A stretch of DNA of 64,000 nt from positions 167,140,421 through 167,204,420 of the forward strand of contig BTPG01000007.1 in the NCBI GenBank assembly GCA_036245525.1. The letters run 5' to 3'. Made by a program: the position numbers and the translations under genes. The notes below the pieces were generated by a model. The model had not been told where the DNA came from and ran no database searches. It worked only from the letters and a program-made list of their open reading frames with translations. Of this stretch, positions 55,665 through 64,000 are shown in pieces (within the stretch, counting starts at the first letter, position 1; every line of letters starts with the position of its first letter). The stretch is from Semisulcospira habei (Eukaryota > Mollusca > Gastropoda > Semisulcospiridae).

Positions 55665-55734
55665 TTAACCCCTCTGTGCATCAGCCGCCAGTATCGTCAA
55701 CACTACTGGTGGCTGCATGCACAAAGGGGGTTAA
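55665..55734. mobile_element. Family H palindromic TTAA element
   Basis: A 70 bp element, TTAACCCCTCTGTGCATCAG and CTGCATGCACAAAGGGGGTTAA-type right arm. The inner stem GCCGCCAGTA/TACTGGTGGC closes on TCGTCAACAC. Only copy in the window. It begins 5 bases after E3 ends. Confidence 0.8.
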
Positions 55735-56019
55735 CTCAGTAAATGGATACTAAACGCGTGTCTCTGCCACAGCGTGTTTCAGCCCCTAGTTAACCGACCT
55801 CCGATATTATGTGCCTACATACATCAGTCAACATTGAAAAGACTAAGGGTACAAATCTTAGTAGTTGAGGCAAAACAATATTAATAACCCGTTATCGGCA
55901 AATTTTGGCCACGGGAACAGATCGCTTTAAAGTAGTAATTTTGCGTATCATTATTGTAAGGCACACCAACACTGTACATGAGTTATATGAGGTCTTAGTC
56001 AGGTTGCGTTGGCGCCGAG

Positions 56020-56257
56020 TGACTTCCAACAATGAACGAGAGCGAATAGTCACGGCGGCGTGTGCCAGAAGTCACGCGTGTGCCAGAAGCATAGACAACA
56101 CTCAAAATATCTCCAAGAGGCATAGATCCACATGAGCCCGGAGGGCTCATGTGGATCTATGCTTCTTGGAGATGTTCCGAGTGTTGTATGTGCTTCTGGT
56201 AAAAGTTGATTATCCGCAGTGACTTCGGACTCGTTCGTTGTTGGAAGTCGGTCGTTG
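56020..56257. mobile_element. Long stem around a family C short-apex hairpin
   Basis: Outer arms: GTGACTTCCAACAATGAACG and CGTTCGTTGTTGGAAGTC; next TGTGCCAGAAGCATAGACAA and GTATGTGCTTCTGGTA. The inner hairpin (56105-56177) is CTCCAAGAGGCATAGATCCA / TGGATCTATGCTTCTTGGAG with apex GAGCCCGGAGGGCTC. GATCCACATG/CATGTGGATC is a paired change from GATCCTCATG/CATGAGGATC. Confidence 0.8.
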
Positions 56258-56313
56258 TGCGGGAAGTCGGTCGTTGTGCGGGAAGTCGGTCGTTGTGCGG
56301 GAAGTCGGTCGTC
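56243..56313. repeat. 19-bp tandem repeat, ~3.7 copies
   Basis: GAAGTCGGTCGTTGTGCGG repeats exactly three times, with a partial fourth. Confidence 0.9.
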
Positions 56314-56362
56314 TCAAACGAAACCCCACTATTATGAACTATTGGCCCTTTATTGTCTGCAA

Positions 56363-56503
56363 AGGTCGCTTTATCGTCACTGAATACAGATCGTTGGCAG
56401 GAACACGAGAGATCGCTTTAACATCACTGGATACAGATCGTTGGCAGGAACGCGAAAGATCGCTTTAACGTCACTGGATACAGATCGTTGGCAGGAACAT
56501 AAA
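56363..56503. repeat. 47-bp tandem repeat, three copies
   Basis: AGATCGCTTTAACGTCACTG + GATACAGATCGTTGGCAGGA + ACGCGAA; units start at 56363, 56410 and 56457. Confidence 0.9.
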
Positions 56504-56654
56504 AGTTGAAACGATTGACATTTGGGAGAGCGTGCGATCGTTTTACACAGACACATGATCTTTCCGTCACGCGTCCCGCTGGTGAGTTAAACTGTTTGCT
56601 TTGCCCGTCAGCGCGACACAAGATTGCTTCCCTTTCCGCCTTTGACATTCTGTG

Positions 56655-56865
56655 GCATGAACCCCTTTACTGCCGAGGACAAAAACACAATCCAGCTGCA
56701 AGAGACATAGATCTTCATGAGCCCCCGCAGTTGCCGGGGCTCATAAGGATCTATGCCTCTTGCTGAGACCAATTTGTGGCCGTGTTCCTTGGACGGTCGT
56801 GGTGGCTTTTGGTCGTTGAATGAACACAGTTTTTAGAAATAAAATTTGCGCACATTGGCATTCAA
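56655..56865 (-). mobile_element. Family C element c20, inverted
   Basis: Left end ATGAACCCCTTTACTGCCG. The hairpin at 56696-56764 is GCTGCAAGAGACATAGATCT ... GGATCTATGCCTCTTGC with apex GCCCCCGCAGTTGCCGGGGC. The right end is decayed near GCATTCAATGG. Confidence 0.78.
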
Positions 56866-56944
56866 TGGCATAAATCATCATAAATGGTCAGTGTGAGCGG
56901 GCCCGGGAAAAAAAAAATCCTCCATGGCCGATCGCTCGTGAATA

Positions 56945-57425
56945 AAATGCATTGTTTTCATTCCTACGTCACACGACCATTCTGTCTAGCGCCAACCGTA
57001 CCGTGTGACCTCGTTACAAAATCCCTTGTAGCGACTAATCGCGAACTTCTTGTAGCCCTCTTTGCGACGCGTCTTGGATACCAGTTTTGTGGCATAAAAG
57101 ATAATCAAATCGTGAATACGCAACATCACGAAAGATCATATATTACGTCATAACTCTATTGCGTATATATTTTGACGTCGGTCGTGTCTGGTGTGATCTA
57201 GGTCAACACATTTAAGCTTGATTTCCTTTACGAAAATTGTGGAGAAATGAAAACAACACGTTATTAAATACGTTATTGGTAGCAGTGGATTTGCTGCACG
57301 GACCCTTGTAGGTCTGAGGGAGGTCAAAGTAACCATTGTACCCCGAAGGACTTCGGGGTACAATGGTTACTTTGACCTTCCTCGGACCTACAAGGGTCCG
57401 CGTAACAAAATCCTTCTACCAATAG
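56945..57425 (+). mobile_element. Family F solo arm, copy 4
   Basis: Starts ATTGTTTTCATTCCTACGTC (the would-be centre). It passes ACTTCTTGTAGCCCTC, TTGACGTCGGTCGTGTCTGG and GAAAATTGTGGAGAAATGAA and ends with a complete F hairpin (57285-57410, apex CCCCGAAGGACTTCGGGG). Confidence 0.82.
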
Positions 57426-57676
57426 TTTCGGTTGGACGACACCAGGCCAGGTGTCACGGTGTATATTGACTGACCAGGTGAAGTCCGTGAGGACAGTACG
57501 CTTTTAACAAACAGTTCCTAGCTTTCTCCCTTCGTTAGACACAACACGGTGGTAGAAATATATTTTTGATAATTAGTGATAATAAATAACTAACTGAATA
57601 ACTATATACCTTGATGACTTATTCGGAGCTCTGATTGTATGATGATAAGCTATCGAATGCATACATTAATATTAAC

Positions 57677-57858
57677 CTATTAAGTCCTGAGGCTGTATTT
57701 TTTTTTCAGATTTAATTGTGTACGGCTAGGGCATTTTAGTTCAAGGGTGGTGCCTGAGTATATTGGCGCCTCTGGGCGTAAAGCTATTCTGGCATCGCTC
57801 TTAAACTATCACAGTTAAATCTATTTCATGCAATAGCGTATCAGGGTGGAAAGGGTTG
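57677..57858 (+). mobile_element. Family A' element, decayed
   Basis: TAACCTATTAAGTCCTGAGG to GTATCAGGGTGGAAAGGG. The core has TTTTAGTTCAAGGGTGGTGC on the left but many mismatches (TATATTGGCGCC versus GGGCGTAAAGCTATTC). Confidence 0.7.
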
Positions 57859-57887
57859 ATGCGCTACAGAGGGTATTTACGTTGTAA

Positions 57888-58089
57888 TTAACCCATTTAG
57901 CCCTGACGCGCTGCAGCAGGAGATGGATGGACCATGACAATTCAATGTTGATGGCAGACTAGCTTTGCGCCTGATCGCGCCAAAGTAATCTGCCGCTACC
58001 CTTGAATTATCATGGTCCATCAATCTCCTGCAACTGGTGCAGTCGTTAGGAGACACCTCCAAATGCGGCCGTAGAGTAAAACGGGTTAA
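57888..58089 (-). mobile_element. Family B element B7
   Basis: TTAACCCATTTAGCCCTGAC to GTAGAGTAAAACGGGTTAA, 202 bp. The stem has diverged in the left arm (TCAATGTTGATGGCAG) but keeps GCTTTGCGCC/GCGCCAAAG. Confidence 0.82.
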
Positions 58090-58166
58090 TGTTTTATTTA
58101 CGTTTCCAACCATGCCAATATTAGTTCACATCTCAAGTATCACATTTCTTTTTTCTCATTCCATGT

Positions 58167-58381
58167 TTAACCCTTTTAGCCCCAAGGTCCCATTTCTCAA
58201 AATTTTGGAGGTGTTGCCTAATGACTATGTACCAGTTGCAGGAGATTGATTGACCATGATAATTCAAGGGTAGTCCCAGATTAGCTTGGCGCCTGAAGGC
58301 GCCAAGCTAATCTGGCACTACCCTTGAATTATCATGATCAATCAATCACCTAGTGTAGGGACTCGGGGGTGAATGGGTTAA
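58167..58381 (+). mobile_element. Family B element B8 (complete)
   Basis: A 215 bp element, TTAACCCTTTTAGCCCC to GGGGGTGAATGGGTTAA. The stem includes paired GATTGATTGACCATG / CATGATCAATCAATC. Apex CGCCTGAAGGCG. Confidence 0.9.
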
Positions 58382-58712
58382 TATGCAATATCCGGATAGA
58401 GTATTGGCTAGACCTTTTATTATTTTATCAAATGTCATGGAAATGTTAATGGCCATGTGTTTTGTCCAGTTCGGAAATGAATGTAATATTCAATAGTACC
58501 ACTTTGTCTCGCGGCATTTGGTTAGGTTATTACGCTGGAATTGTGTACATCTGATCTGATTTTGGCATCTCACCATAGAAATGATAAGTAGCACATTGTG
58601 TACTGGTTTGTACGTCTACTTTGAAAATGGGTAAAAACGTAAGGACATCACACACTTGTGACTAAACCGCACCAGTCAAGCACAACCACAAACTTACCTA
58701 CGTATCATTTAT

Positions 58713-58927
58713 TTAACTCATTCTACCCCAGACACACCACAGCAAAATAAGGATCGACCATGATAGTTTAAGGGTGATGCCAGAATAGCTTGGCGCCTAT
58801 GGGCGCCAAGCTATTCTGGCATCACCCTTGAACTATCATGGTCGATCTGTGTCCTGCACTGCTAATGCAGTCTTCAGAGGACAACGGCAAAATTTGGGGA
58901 TTTCGGTGATGGGGTAGAATGAGTTAA
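58713..58927 (+). mobile_element. Family A element A6 (complete)
   Basis: A 215 bp element, TTAACTCATTCTACCCC to GGGGTAGAATGAGTTAA, the best termini in family A. Its hairpin core matches A5 almost base for base. Confidence 0.92.
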
Positions 58928-59080
58928 TGTTAAGGTTTTACACAGTTTATTAACATTACGGGTTTTAACACCAAATGTTAATAAAATGTGTCATATTGTC
59001 TTTTCTAAGCATGTTTCTGTATTTCTGCGTTGGAATTTTCTTGTAACATATATGAACACACATATGTACTGAAACAGCTA

Positions 59081-59081
<1 letters not shown>

Positions 59082-59129
<48 letters not shown>

Positions 59130-59139
59130 CACACACACA
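59082..59139. repeat. (CA)n microsatellite
   Basis: About 28 CA units with one CG interruption. Confidence 0.9.
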
Positions 59140-59154
59140 GAGTTCACGCATATG

Positions 59155-59436
59155 CCTATTTTTGACCTATTGCCTGAGCTCTTGTGACCTTGACCTTTTC
59201 GATGGGTCTACCAAATTAGTATGCATAGAAAGATCTTACTATCAGGTATCTTTATACCAAGTTTGGGTTTGAAGTTGTGAATAGTATTTGAGAAAAAAAT
59301 AGTTTTGTCAAAATATGGCAATTTTGTACCTATTTCCTGATCCCTGTGACCTTGACCTTTAAGGGCGGTCACTCAAATTGGTATGTATAGAAAAGTCTTG
59401 CCACAAAGTTTCCTTGGGCCAAGTTTGAAGACTGTG
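59155..59436 (+). repeat. Repeat M (TGACCTTGACCTT), left part, split by a LINE
   Basis: Two ~155-bp units with GTGACCTTGACCTT, AAATTGGTATGTATAGAAA and CCAAGTTTG blocks. The repeat resumes at 61441 after a LINE insertion. It matches 31560-32110 in reverse complement. Confidence 0.82.
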
Positions 59437-61440
59437 TTCTTAGTCTCATTGTTTGCTGATGATATGTCATTGTTTTTAGATGGGTCCAAAAAATCATTTG
59501 ATTGTGTCGTCTTAGAGCTAGAACATATTGCAGTAATTTCTGGGCTAAAAATTAATTTTGAAAAGACTGTTGCTGTATGGATTTAATCAACAGGTTTTTC
59601 CTTACACGCTATGCCCCACATCTCAGCATCTCTTGAAATCCATCTACCTTCACAGTGCTGGGAGTTACGTTTTCTGCAGAACTGTCTGATATACTCCTGA
59701 ATTATAAACCAAAACTTGCAAAAATGAAAAGAATTATAAAGCAGTGGAAACTGCGAGATTTAACACCTATTGGAATTAATTCTTTCAATTTTTACACATC
59801 TCTTTATCTCCTTGCCTTCCCCAGGGAGTGTAATTATTAAAGAAATTAACACGGTGATGTTTAACTTCATCTGGGGAGGGAAGAGAGATAAAGTAAAAAG
59901 AACTACAGTTTCTAGACAGTATGAAGCAGGAGGGCTCAAGGTAATGGATATTGAAGCTTTTTACAAAGCACTTAAGGTCACCTGGATTCGGAGAGTGTTT
60001 TCTTCGGGCACAAACTGGAACCTTTTACTCGCATCCCTTTAAGATAATATTAAACGGTGTGCAGTTTTTGGTGCCTATTTTCTAGAATGTTTTGAGATAA
60101 AAAAACCCTTTCTGGAAAGAAGTGGCCGTTATTTTTAAAGAATATCATAATCTTTTTTGCCCCCAGGTATCGAGGCTTTCAAAAGTGAACCAGTTTTTCA
60201 ATCCACATCTGTTGAAAAAAGATTCATTGAAGTTTGTTGACAATTGGGTTTCAAAAAACATTTTTACAATTGGAGATGTAATGGACGATAATGGCGACAT
60301 TGTCAGTTTTGAAGTGTTTTGTGAACGTTTGGGTGCAGATGTTTCTTTTCTTGCTTACTACAGCAGAACGAGTGCTGTAAAAAAAAGTACAACAGAAAAA
60401 TGTTACGAATATGGATGGATGCAGTTGCTGTAACCGATATAGGTACACCTTTGGATGTTGTCTTTAAGCACAAAAATGGTACAAGAGGTATATACAATGT
60501 GTTCTTAAATAAAACGACACCACCTACATGCATCGAAAAATGGAAAAACAATTATAATGATCTAAAGTGGAAATCCATTTTTTTGCACCTCATAACAGTC
60601 ACACAAGACACCCAAATTACGGTGGTTTCAGTACCGAATTGTCCATAGAATATTGACATCCAGTGTTTACTTACGCTACAGACAGCTAAAGGATTCAAAC
60701 CTTTGTACCTTTTGTTCGCTCTCTAAGGAATCTATTGAACACCTGTTTTTTGAGTGCATAGTTGTGCACGTGTTTTTGGGACAAATTAATGAACAGGTTA
60801 AAGGAAAAATGTGTTCATTGTGAAAATTTTGAACTTAGTACAGAATTAATTCTTTTCGGGGTGAAAGAGGGGCTGCGGACGGACCCAGTGCTCGATTTGC
60901 TCTTATTAATGGCAAAACATTTCATTTACCGTTGCCGCTGTTTGAATCGGCAGTTAAACTTTCCAGTCTTTTTAGCAGAATTCAGAAACAGATACTGTAC
61001 AGAGAGATATGTATCTACTATGAAAAACAAAATTAGCCGTTTTACACAGCTGTGGTTGCCATATTTGGATTTTTTGTAAGATAGTTAACATTTGTCACCT
61101 TTTCTGTTAATTTCTGGTAATTTGTATAGACTGCAGTTGGAAGCTTTTGGCCCTCATACGGTTCATTATCTCCCGAGATATCCATACTTTTTTTTTTGCT
61201 GAAATTCTAACAATGGTCTGTTACCGATACACGAATGAAGACATTCACAATACACGCTAAAAGAACACGTTCTCTCTCTCTCTCTACAAACACACGCCAC
61301 TTTAGTTTAATCGTGCTGAAATTGTTTATTATCGTTTAGGATGTGTGTACATGTTGTATTTGTACGGTATGCACTCTTTGTTTTCCTTGGTACCATTTTG
61401 AAAAAAAGCTTCAATAAATTTAAAAAAAAATTAAATAAAA
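59437..61440 (+). mobile_element. Tx1/L1-like LINE, 5'-truncated, perfect 16-bp TSD
   Basis: Flanked by AAGTTTGAAGACTGTG at 59421-59436 and 61441-61456. It begins within the RT at motif C (SLFADDMSLFLDGSKKSF), then GLKINFEKTVAVWI, LAKMKRIIKQWKLRDLTPIG, FNFIWGGKRDKVKRTTVSRQ, YEAGGLKVMDIEAFYKALKV and, near the C-terminus, LLLMAKHFIYRCRCLNRQLN and TMKNKISRFTQLWLPYLDFL before a stop at 61079. At least five frameshifts split it into separate frames. The 3' UTR of ~350 bp has an AATAAA at about 61413 and an A-rich tail. The WGGKRDKVKR and EAGGLKV motifs are those of the L1/Tx1 group. Non-functional. Confidence 0.92.
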
Positions 61441-61575
61441 AAGTTTGAAGACTGTGGCTTGAATAGTCTCCAAGAATATGCCAACGTTAAAGTTTACCAC
61501 GGACGACGGACGGACGGACGGACGGACGACCACTGGCCCAAAACATACTCACTTTTGCTTTGCACGTGAGCCAAA
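61441..61575 (+). repeat. Repeat M, right part, with (ACGG)n
   Basis: Resumes after the LINE with AAGTTTGAAGACTGTG, then ACGGACGACGGACGGACGGA and TTTTGCTTTGCACGTGAGCC. Confidence 0.8.
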
Positions 61576-61689
61576 AAGGAACCCTGGTTATTTTTTTTTT
61601 ATTTCAACAAGAGATATAGAAGAAATTTACGTATGAAAAACAGATCCCCCCCCCCTCCACCCCCCACCCTCAATCCACACAATCAACAA

Positions 61690-61812
61690 TAGGCGACAGA
61701 TTAACCTTGCTAATATATTCAAGAGTCGTGATTGGATAGCATGGGCGCCTTCAAAGGCGTCAAGCCATCCAAGCACTACAATAAAACCGCTACGGTCCAT
61801 CCATCCATCGTA
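61690..61812. repeat. Degenerate A/B-type hairpin
   Basis: GATTGGATAGCATGGGCGCC, loop TTCAAA, GGCGTCAAGCCATCCAAGC. The apex and TTCAAG-type flanks recall families A and B; the termini are lost. Confidence 0.6.
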
Positions 61813-61827
61813 ACTGTTTCATGATCG

Positions 61828-62029
61828 TTAACCCCTTCGCTGCCAGTGGACTCAGACTGCGTTTGTTAATTCAAGGCTAGAGCCTCCGTCGTCCACGGAA
61901 CATGAATACAAAGTGGTGTCAACAAGAGGCACAGATCCTAGTGAGCCCCCGCGACTGCGGGGGCTCATGATGATCTATGTCTCTTGCAGGTCGATTGTGT
62001 TCCGTTTTCCTCGGCAGTTTAGAGGTTAA
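61828..62029 (+). mobile_element. Family C element c21, sharing TTAA with B9
   Basis: A 202 bp element, TTAACCCCTTCGCTGCC to TCGGCAGTTTAGAGGTTAA. The hairpin 61922-61988 is ACAAGAGGCACAGATCC ... GATCTATGTCTCTTGC with apex GCCCCCGCGACTGCGGGGGC. Confidence 0.88.
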
Positions 62030-62204
62030 CCCTTTTAGCCCCAAGGTCCCATTTCTCAAATTTTGGAGGTGTTGCCTAATGACTAAGTACCAGTTTGAGG
62101 AGATAGAGTGACCATATTCAGGCGCCAAGCTAATCTAGCACTACCCTTTAATTATCATGGTCAAGCCATCTCCTGCTGTAGGGACTCGGGGCTAAATGGG
62201 TTAA
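62026..62204 (+). mobile_element. Family B element B9, left inner arm deleted
   Basis: TTAACCCTTTTAGCCCC to GGGGCTAAATGGGTTAA. GAGTGACCATATTCAGGCGCC jumps from the outer left arm to the apex, so only the right arm remains. Confidence 0.85.
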
Positions 62205-62639
62205 CCTACATCTCCAAGTCTGTGAAACCACAAGGGGAGGAAACCGAAGTTATGGCACAAGTCATGGCTGAGTCAGGGGCATGAAACTCTTGCCTTAACT
62301 TCGGTTTTGTACCCGACACCCTCCCCCCCCCCCCACCCCCCGCCCCCACCCCACCCCCCTTTGCTTCTTCAACGCTCAAAACTGCCAAAATCACATGCGC
62401 CTGTCTAACCCTAAAATACCAAATACTTTTTTTTTAATATGGACATATTATGTCTGTGATGTTGGACGCTATGGCTCTTGCTCGTAAGGTTCAAAATCAC
62501 AGACCGGCGTAAACAATGTAACTTCAATGGTAATAAAAATCCATATTAAAAGATGGATTTCAATAGAACAGCAACATACAGGGGGTGAAAAAGTAGAAAA
62601 TATAGACAAGAAACAACAGCACCACACTGAACAGGGTAA
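62205..62639. repeat. Two unrelated short hairpins and a C-rich tract
   Basis: GAAACCGAAGTTATGGCA (62239) versus TGCCTTAACTTCGGTTTT (62293). GTCTGTGATGTTGGACGC (about 62452) versus GTTCAAAATCACAGACCGG (about 62490), related to the hairpin at 16047. C-rich at 62318-62358. No gene. Confidence 0.65.
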
Positions 62640-62824
62640 TTAACCCCACGGCCACATTTCCAAACTTTACTAACGACTGTGTACCAGTTGTAGGAGATGG
62701 ACTGATCATGATAATTCATGGGTAGTGCCAGATGAGCTTGGCGCCTTCAGGCGCCAAGCTCATCTGGCACTACCCTTGAATTGTCACGATCAATCCATCT
62801 CCTGCTGCACGGTCCCAGGGTTAA
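62640..62824 (+). mobile_element. Family B element B10
   Basis: A 185 bp element, TTAACCCCACGGCCACATTT to ACGGTCCCAGGGTTAA. The stem has paired GATGAGC/GCTCATC (others GATTAGC/GCTAATC) and apex CGCCTTCAGGCG. Confidence 0.88.
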
Positions 62825-62964
62825 TAGGTAAACAAACAATAACGTGTCAATAATGCTGCAAATCTGCTGCAAAAATGAGTCCAGTCACTGATGATCCGCC
62901 ACCCCGTCCCCATGAATCAATGAATAGATCCATCGATCAGCCCATCAATCTAACCAACAATCAA

Positions 62965-63060
62965 TTAGCCCCTCGGTAGTCGGTAGCGGTTTTTGTCGCG
63001 ATGATTCCTGCAGGAATCATCGCGACAAAAACCGCCCCTGACAACTAATGGGTTCTTTAA
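62965..63060. mobile_element. Family E element E4 with a perfect 50-bp palindrome
   Basis: 62986-63035 is a perfect, loop-less palindrome centred at 63010/63011 (CCTG|CAGG), with arms GCGGTTTTTGTCGCGATGAT TCCTG. Outer ends TTAGCCCCTCGGTAGTCGG and CTAATGGGTTCTTTAA are decayed. Confidence 0.88.
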
Positions 63061-63636
63061 TTGAATCCTTTTGCATGTGTACACCGGTGCTGTAAACAAA
63101 CATAGAAATGCCCGTCGTATCAACACGACAGTGTGGTACACAATCAAAAATAAAATCGAATGCATAGCTTTTTCAATTATAATCTGCGTGTAAATTCTCT
63201 GAAAGAAAATAATAATAATAATAATAAATAAAGATGTGTTTATTTTTATTCGTCTAGTCATTAGTTCTAAATACGAAACCTTGTCAAAAAAAATGTATCA
63301 CCATAAAATGGAGGAAAAAAAAAAACACACCTGTGTAGAGAGCAATGAAGTCCTTTGCACAGGCTACTGATAAAAAAAAGGTGAGTGTCAAACGTGAAAA
63401 ACGCCAACAAAAAAATCCCAAGAAAGAAGGAACACGCTTAGAAAGTAAAGGACAAGTACTACACAATGAAACTCTCAGAAAGCACAACACAACTGTGCTG
63501 CGCGTGACCCTTCCAAGCGTGGTTCTTTCTTCTGATGGGAATTTCTTTTCATAGGAGCTGCCTGGCAGACTTTGACTCCCCCCTGTGTGTGCAGCCCCAA
63601 GGGGGTTAAATTAAAAAAGAACTAAAAGTTCACCAA
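63061..63636. other. Non-coding stretch
   Basis: AT-rich, with an (ATA)n-type run at 63209-63229. No domain-bearing frame. Confidence 0.55.
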
Positions 63637-63852
63637 TTAACCCCTTCACTGACAGTTGATGGAGCATGCATGTCTGCAGTCTCTGTCAACTCAGCGCTAG
63701 CAGTCAAAGGGACATCAGTGGACACAAAGTGGTGTCAGCAAGAGGCAATGGCATAGATCCTCATGAGCCCCCGCAGCTGCGGGGGCTCATGAGGATCTAT
63801 GACCCTTGCAGTTGGATAGCATTCACTTTTTGTCGCCATTTGAAGGGGTTAA
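63637..63852 (+). mobile_element. Family C element c22 (complete)
   Basis: A 216 bp element, TTAACCCCTTCACTGACAG to CATTTGAAGGGGTTAA. The hairpin 63738-63812 has a perfect inner stem GATCCTCATGAGCCCCCGC. A 6-base duplication in the left arm (GGCAATGGCATAG) creates a bulge. Confidence 0.9.
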
Positions 63853-64000
63853 TAACGATTCATGTTAATCGCAATCGCAACCATTTCACCAAACAGCTAT
63901 TAGGACTCAAGTCCTTCTCAGACCGTGACCCAAGGAACAAACTGGAATGATTGTGCGTAAACTACATCACATTCTGCTTTTCATTCAGCCGAGTACATAT

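Overview
This is a repeat-dominated window of a eukaryotic nuclear genome, most likely a marine mollusc and plausibly a gastropod. The evidence is several clades of non-LTR retrotransposon (Tx1/L1-like, L2/CR1-like, I-like with RNase H, and an RTE-like/CFDP2-type), long dinucleotide arrays, many poly(G)/poly(C) tracts and a dispersed repeat rich in TGACCTTGACCTT. No rRNA, tRNA, CRISPR array or prokaryote-style operon is visible. I found no convincing host gene: every recognisable coding stretch is a decayed LINE fragment. Two runs of exactly 500 N (10419-10918 and 26867-27366) are scaffold gaps.

The outstanding content is a dense population, some 40 copies in 64 kb, of short elements that are mostly one long near-perfect hairpin. 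They fall into several families: A/A'/B (core hairpin ending at a GGCGCC...GGCGCC apex), C (hairpin built on AAGAGGCATAGATCCTCATG), D, E, H and F, plus low-copy types near 22345, 16047 and 62455. Families A, B, C, D, E and H are bounded by TTAA followed by related termini (TTAACYCHTT...), which resemble termini of the piggyBac superfamily. No transposase is encoded here, so they look like non-autonomous, palindromic MITE-like elements. Several copies share a single TTAA (38394-38397, 39023-39026, 62026-62029). Individual copies carry paired arm changes that keep the stem complementary.

Layout. 1-7250: tandem repeat units with C hairpins, one split by an L2-like LINE; A1; a 1.3 kb composite foldback (F); D1, E1, A3 and microsatellites. 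7250-9640 and 29283-31530: two mosaic inverted arms about 19.6 kb apart. Between them: a gap, L2-like fragments, two copies of a 1 kb repeat (K), a Tx1-like 5' fragment, a solo F arm, further hairpins, and two abutting inverted-repeat structures (23722-24892 and 24892-25876). 31560-35507: divergent tandem repeat, a 480 bp inverted repeat and an RTE-like LINE carrying an insertion. 36130-39800: dense hairpin cluster and a 74-bp tandem array. 40222-43262: further hairpins and AT-rich low complexity. 43905-46406: L2-like LINE with a mutated catalytic YADD. 47908-54700: the most complete element, an I-like LINE with ORF1 zinc knuckle, endonuclease, RT and RNase H. 54731-58927: hairpins inserted between diverged tandem units, short tandem repeats, a solo F arm, A/B copies. 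59155-61570: a Tx1/L1-like LINE tail with a perfect 16-bp target duplication inside the TGACCTTGACC repeat. 61690-64000: more B, C and E hairpins.

The genes do not work together as a pathway. The window is best read as a record of nested insertion, with LINEs supplying reverse transcriptase and the hairpin elements presumably mobilised by an unseen transposase.
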